DNA from: Thiobacillus sp. UBA3361
Lineage (GTDB): Bacteria > Pseudomonadota > Gammaproteobacteria > Burkholderiales > Thiobacillaceae
Direction: 5' to 3'
NCBI GenBank assembly: GCA_002360535.1
Contig: DEQR01000055.1
Coordinates: 7,209 to 71,208 of the forward strand
Length of the DNA: 64,000 nt
The position numbers and the translations under genes are program-made. Below, piece by piece: positions 60,504 through 64,000 of the stretch (position 1 is the stretch's first letter; every line of letters starts with the position of its first letter). Under the pieces are notes generated by a model that saw only the letters and a list, made by a program, of their open reading frames with translations, had not been told where the DNA came from and did not search any database.

Positions 60504-62092
60504 ACGCCCCCGGGGGAGCAAGCGGCGCGCCGGAGGCCATCCACGCTTATCACCACCGCACCAAGCACCACTTGGACCGCTACGCCGCCGGCCCCGCCGG
60601 CCTGGATTGGGATGCCCAGCCGGAGGCCTTCCGGCGCTGGAGCGGCACCCGCTGGTATGGACTGCCACGCCAAACGACGCTGCCGGACATCCCCTGGTCC
60701 GCGCTGGACGAGGAACGTCCCGCCGCACCCTTCGACCTCTCCAGCCTGAGCGGCCTGCTGCGTCTCTCCACCGCCATCACCGCCTGGAAGCAGTATGGCG
60801 ATAGCCGCTGGGCGCTGCGCGCCCATCCCTCGTCCGGCAACCTGCATCCCACCGAGACCTGGGTGATCGCCTACTGGGTCGAGGGCCTGGCCGACGGCCT
60901 GTACCACTATCAGAACCGGGACCACACCCTGGAATGGCGGGCCAGCAGCCTGACCGCCTCCGACAGTCCCGGCCTGTGGTTGGGTTTCACCTCGATTACC
61001 TGGCGCGAGGCCTGGAAGTACGGCGAGCGCGCCTTCCGCTATTGCCAGTTGGACATGGGCCACGTGCTGGCCGCCGTGGCCTGCGCCGCCACGTTGTATG
61101 GCTGGCGGCCGCGCCTGGTCGATCTGGAGCACGGCGCCCTGGCACGCTGTTTGGGGACCGGCCGGGCAGAGGACTTCACCGGCGTGGAGGCCGAGGAACC
61201 CGAGGTCATCGTCGCCATCGACGCGCCGGCTGGCGGCGAGGCTCCCTTGCCGCCCCTGGAGTGGGACGAGTGGAGCGGCGTTCCCAGCCTGCTGGACCCC
61301 AAGCCCATGTACCAGTGGCCGGTGATCGACGAGGTGGCGGTGGCAACGCGAGGCGCCTTGCCTCTCGCTCACCCCGGCGAAAGCCGGGGTCCTGAGGCCA
61401 AACCTCCGGATTCCGGCATCCGCCGGAATGACATTCCGGATTCGCCCGCATCCCAGGTCATCCTCCGACGCCGCAGCGCCCAGGCCTTCGACGGCCGCTC
61501 CTTGATGCCGCTGGCCATCTTCCGCCGCATCCTGGCCAGCCTGTTGCCCGGTGGCTCGCCGGTCTGGCGGATGTGGGACGGCGCGCCGCGCGTGCACCCC
61601 GTCATGCTGATTCACCGGGTGGATGGCATCGCACCCGGCCTCTACCTGCTGGCCCGCGCCGAAACCGCCCTGACCGGCCTGGGCGAGGCCCTGCGCTGCG
61701 AGTTCGCCTGGACCCCGGCGGACAGTGATCTGCCGCTCTACCAACTGGTTGCCGCCCAGGCCGAGCGCACCGCGCGCACGATCTCCTGCCACCAGGACAT
61801 CGCTGCCATGAGCGCCTTCACCCTGATGTTCGCCGCCGAGTTCGACGCACCCATCGCGGCAAACCCCGCCGCCTACCGTCACCTGCATTGGGAGGCCGGC
61901 ATGCTGGGCCATTGCGCCACCCTGGAAGCCGAGGCCGCCGGCTGGCGCGGCACCGGCATCGGCTGCTTCTTCGACGACGCAGACCACGAGGTGCTGGGCC
62001 TCACCGACAGCCGCTACCAGGTGATCTACCACTACGCTGTGGGCATGCCCCTGGAAGACAGCCGCATTACCACCCTGCCGGCCTATGCGTGA
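60500..62092 (+). CDS. SagB/ThcOx family nitroreductase-like dehydrogenase
   Basis: A 530-aa protein with two nitroreductase-fold halves, the SagB-type arrangement. Half 1 (about 40-290) has AHPSSGNLHPTETWVI (FMN-binding RxxPSxGxLHP-type) and LDMGHVLAAVACAATLYGW; half 2 (about 310-530) begins ILRRRSAQAFDGRSL and ends GIGCFFDDADHEVLGL. SagB-type enzymes oxidise azolines in peptide products, but many stand-alone homologues in nif clusters have another, unknown role. An in-frame copy of palindromic repeat C (61367-61446) forms the linker between the halves. The ATG overlaps the preceding gene's stop. Confidence 0.8.
   Translation: MNAPGGASGAPEAIHAYHHRTKHHLDRYAAGPAGLDWDAQPEAFRRWSGTRWYGLPRQTTLPDIPWSALDEERPAAPFDLSSLSGLLRLSTAITAWKQYGDSRWALRAHPSSGNLHPTETWVIAYWVEGLADGLYHYQNRDHTLEWRASSLTASDSPGLWLGFTSITWREAWKYGERAFRYCQLDMGHVLAAVACAATLYGWRPRLVDLEHGALARCLGTGRAEDFTGVEAEEPEVIVAIDAPAGGEAPLPPLEWDEWSGVPSLLDPKPMYQWPVIDEVAVATRGALPLAHPGESRGPEAKPPDSGIRRNDIPDSPASQVILRRRSAQAFDGRSLMPLAIFRRILASLLPGGSPVWRMWDGAPRVHPVMLIHRVDGIAPGLYLLARAETALTGLGEALRCEFAWTPADSDLPLYQLVAAQAERTARTISCHQDIAAMSAFTLMFAAEFDAPIAANPAAYRHLHWEAGMLGHCATLEAEAAGWRGTGIGCFFDDADHEVLGLTDSRYQVIYHYAVGMPLEDSRITTLPAYA
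61367..61446 (+). repeat. Palindromic repeat family C, in frame in the SagB-type gene
   Basis: CACCCCGGCGAAAGCCGGGG, then TCCTGAGG..., and CCGGCATCCGCCGGAATGAC, the class often seen in intergenic DNA and translated on the other strand as CHSGGCRNPE. Here it gives HPGESRGPEAKPPDSGIRRN and keeps the frame between two domains. Confidence 0.78.
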
Positions 62093-62401
62093 CGGACCTG
62101 CCCGAAGCCGCAAACCTGGAGGCAAGGAAGGGGCTCAGGCATTGCTGGCCCTGAAGGCCACCTCCTCGACGTAGCCCGGAGGGGCGCAGCGAGTCCGGGG
62201 GCGGTTGCCAGACATCGTCCCGAACTCGGCATTCAGCCTCCTCCGGGCTACTGCAGAAGCGCTGCGGTGCTGGCTATTCCCCTGGGCGTGTGCTTGTTGG
62301 AAATGCGTCTGCGCCGGGACTGAATTCTTCCGCGAAATTTCCTGACGATTTCCGGATGCGGGCTAGCCTGAAATCAACCTCGGCATGTTCGGAGGCATAG
62401 T
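62093..62401 (+). other. 309-bp intergenic stretch with repeat
   Basis: No gene seen. Holds repeat family A copy 3 (62171-62200), GC-rich spacer, and, nearer 62402, a less GC-rich part that would hold the promoter of the flavin reductase gene. Confidence 0.6.
62171..62200 (+). repeat. Palindromic repeat family A, copy 3
   Basis: GTAGCCCGGAGGGGCGCAGC, then GAGTCCGGGG. Same family as 59765-59794 (one base different in the centre) and the in-gene copy at 6925-6955. Confidence 0.8.
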
Positions 62402-62938
62402 ATGGCCAAACGCGCTTATCCCCTCGGCAAGGTTTACCGGCTGCTGGAGCCCGGCCCCGTGCTGCTGCTGGCCACTGCCGGCAAGCTCCGGCCCAACGTC
62501 ATGACCCTGTCCTGGCAGATGCCCATGGAGTTCGAGCCGCCCCTGGTGGGCTGCGTGCTCGGCAACATGGACTACAGCTACGGCCTGCTGAAGGCCAGCC
62601 GGGAATGCACCCTCAACATCCCCACCGCGGAACTCATCAACCAGGTAGTCGAGGTGGGCAACTGCACGGGGCGGGACACGGACAAGTTCCATGACTTCGG
62701 CCTCACCCCCAAACCCGCCAAGCTGGTGAGCGCGCCCCTGGTGAAGGAGTGCTACGCCAGCATGGAATGCCGCATCGCCGACACCCGCATGGTGAACCGC
62801 TACGGCCTGTTCATCCTGGAAGTTGTCCACGCCTGGGTGGATACGGCGGTGAAGCAGCCCAGGACCCTGCACCACCTGGGCAATGGGGTGTTCATGGTGG
62901 CGGGGGAGGTGGTCAGGACGGCGTCGCGGATGAAGTAG
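62402..62938 (+). CDS. Flavin reductase family protein (FMN-binding split barrel)
   Basis: A 178-aa cytoplasmic protein. Split-barrel pattern: PVLLLATAGKLRPNVMTLSW, PPLVGCVLG, ECTLNIPTAELI and later FILEVVHAWVDT. It would reduce flavin with NAD(P)H or bind FMN as a carrier. Such genes are common in nif neighbourhoods, where they may supply electrons. No operon partner downstream; the next gene is 283 bp away. Confidence 0.85.
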   Translation: MAKRAYPLGKVYRLLEPGPVLLLATAGKLRPNVMTLSWQMPMEFEPPLVGCVLGNMDYSYGLLKASRECTLNIPTAELINQVVEVGNCTGRDTDKFHDFGLTPKPAKLVSAPLVKECYASMECRIADTRMVNRYGLFILEVVHAWVDTAVKQPRTLHHLGNGVFMVAGEVVRTASRMK

Positions 62939-63221
62939 CCCGAAGGAGAATCAAGGATGCCCTGGAGCACGTCATGCAGCCCGTGTGCACGTGGAGATCG
63001 GGCACCAGGCGTAAGGGGGAACTGTGCGCGTCTAGCCGGCTCGGAGTTCAGCGGGCGACGGGTATATGATGACGGGACGAACAAGAATCAGCAGACGCGT
63101 TCGGTGCGGGGCCTTCATTCGCCTCGTCACGAACGATCCGCGGGAGTAGCAGTCAGTAGCCTTGAATTTCCCAACAGGATTTTCGACACATTCTTATCGG
63201 CACATTCGTGAGAGAACCCCC

Positions 63222-63437
63222 ATGCCATGTTTCGAATACATTGTCCGCAGCGATTTCCACGAAATGGCCGAGAACGTCGCCCGCAGTTACGGAGGCAGGG
63301 AGGGCGAACGGATGAAGGCCTACGCCAAGGTGCTGGAAGCCGAGCTCAATAAGCTGGGTGCCCAGGGTTGGGAGCTGATACAGGCGCCCGAATCCGAATC
63401 GAATCGCACCTGGATCTTCAAGCGATTGCGTGCCTGA
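63222..63437 (+). CDS. DUF4177 domain protein
   Basis: A 71-aa soluble protein (MPCFEYIVRSDF...ELNKLGAQGWELIQAPESES) matching the DUF4177 family, whose core is the LGAQGWELI motif. Function of the family is unknown. It stands alone; the upstream 283-bp gap has no recognisable site. Confidence 0.82.
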   Translation: MPCFEYIVRSDFHEMAENVARSYGGREGERMKAYAKVLEAELNKLGAQGWELIQAPESESNRTWIFKRLRA

Positions 63438-63521
63438 ACCCCTGCTCCGGGGCCATGCATAGAACTGCCGATAGGCAGCGCGAAAGCCGCCCGCCGCCAG
63501 CGTCCCCCATCTCCCACCGCT

Positions 63522-64000
63522 TCAGAACGTCAGGCCGAACTCCCCGGAGATGAGGCGCAGCCAGGTTTCCAGGCGGTCTTCCAGCAGCGGCTTCTTGTTG
63601 TCCAGATCCTGCACCAAGCCCACGAACATGCCGTCCCGCTCGGCCTTGGAGGCCATGAAGTCGTAGCCGTCCGTGGGCCAGGCACCCACCACCCTGGCGC
63701 CCCGTGCCGTGACGAAATCATAGAGCTCGCCCAGGGCGCCGCAGAAATTGCCCGCGTACTTCTCCTGGTCCCCCAGGCCATAGAGGGCCACGGTCTTGCC
63801 GGTGAAGTCCACTTCCGCCAGCTTGGGCAGGAACTCGGCCCAACTCTCATTCTGGCAATCCGCCTCCAGGCCGGGCAGGTCGCCCTCGCCCAGGGTCGGC
63901 GTACCCAGGATCAGGTAGTCGTAGCCCGCCAGCATCTCCGGCGTGGCCTTGTTGACGTTGAGGGGGTCGGCCAGATGCTCATCGTCGGGGAAGCGCTTCT
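63522..64000 (-). CDS. nifF: NifF-type flavodoxin, 5' partial
   Basis: The C-terminal 158 residues of a long-chain flavodoxin; the start is beyond the right edge. Pattern YLILGTPTLGEGDLPGLEADCQNESWAEF is the FMN-binding/W loop region; then TVALYGLGDQEKYAGNFCGAL, and GAWPTDGYDF near the tail. The long loop and WP...DF motif are those of nif/Fld-type flavodoxins that reduce nitrogenase Fe protein; a general Fld role is also possible. Its location next to nif-like genes favours NifF. Confidence 0.78.
   Translation of the reverse strand, partial: KRFPDDEHLADPLNVNKATPEMLAGYDYLILGTPTLGEGDLPGLEADCQNESWAEFLPKLAEVDFTGKTVALYGLGDQEKYAGNFCGALGELYDFVTARGARVVGAWPTDGYDFMASKAERDGMFVGLVQDLDNKKPLLEDRLETWLRLISGEFGLTF

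Overview
The window looks like chromosomal DNA of a high-GC (roughly 65%) betaproteobacterium. The support is gene content and order: amgK-murU divergent from lptD-surA-pdxA-rsmA, a pilVWX-pilY1 operon, DsbC next to two UbiH-type hydroxylases and PepP, a PEP-CTERM protein, and a nitrogen-fixation-like fringe at the right end. No rRNA, tRNA, CRISPR array, integrase or transposase was seen. The only mobile-looking DNA is several families of short palindromic intergenic repeats, two of which sit in frame inside genes.

Layout. 1-4.2 kb: the C-terminal part of a caspase-like protein, a DUF4384 protein, a 600-aa exported protein and a small hypothetical, all tightly spaced. 4.4-8.6 kb: a GGDEF protein with a damaged active site but an intact inhibitory site, an ABC-F ATPase and a glycerate kinase. 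8.7-11.8 kb: an unusual pair, a 763-aa protein with two copies of a nucleoside-deoxyribosyltransferase/TIR-like fold behind a helical N-terminus, and a DUF1232 (YkvA-like) protein. 12-25.6 kb: mostly housekeeping and redox genes (vanadium-haloperoxidase-type phosphatase, DUF302, EttA, ferredoxin-NADP reductase, MsrB, a 23S rRNA pseudouridine synthase, 2OG oxygenase, ferritin-like DUF455, nitroreductase, M48 protease, Crp/Fnr regulator). 25.8-31.7 kb: a DUF11 surface protein, SfsA, a methyltransferase with an odd N-terminal domain, MltA and a YjfB-like motility protein.

31.7-38.7 kb holds the clearest regulatory story. A near-consensus FliA (sigma-28) promoter is followed by a c-di-GMP-I (GEMM) riboswitch and then pilV, pilW, pilX and a very large pilY1. 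A motility sigma factor and c-di-GMP would therefore both control the minor-pilin and tip-adhesin operon. 38.8-47.5 kb: TonB, a hydrolase, a small gene behind a sigma-54 promoter, DsbC, two flavin hydroxylases, PepP and the MurU/AmgK peptidoglycan-recycling pair. 47.6-55.7 kb: outer-membrane biogenesis (LptD, SurA), PdxA, RsmA and the molybdate transporter ModABC. 55.7-59.4 kb: a decayed acetyltransferase, a PEP-CTERM protein, a C_GCAxxG_C_C protein behind a strong palindrome, an MFS transporter and a small periplasmic protein.

59.4-64 kb: a second sigma-54 promoter with a TGT-N10-ACA (NifA-type) upstream site precedes a fragment resembling the end of a NifX-associated DUF269 protein. A frameshifted DUF683-like gene, a 50-aa gene, a SagB-type oxidoreductase, a flavin reductase, a DUF4177 protein and a NifF-type flavodoxin (cut by the right edge) follow. 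Together these suggest the edge of a nif cluster, partly decayed. All functional calls rest on motif recognition by eye; no database search was run.
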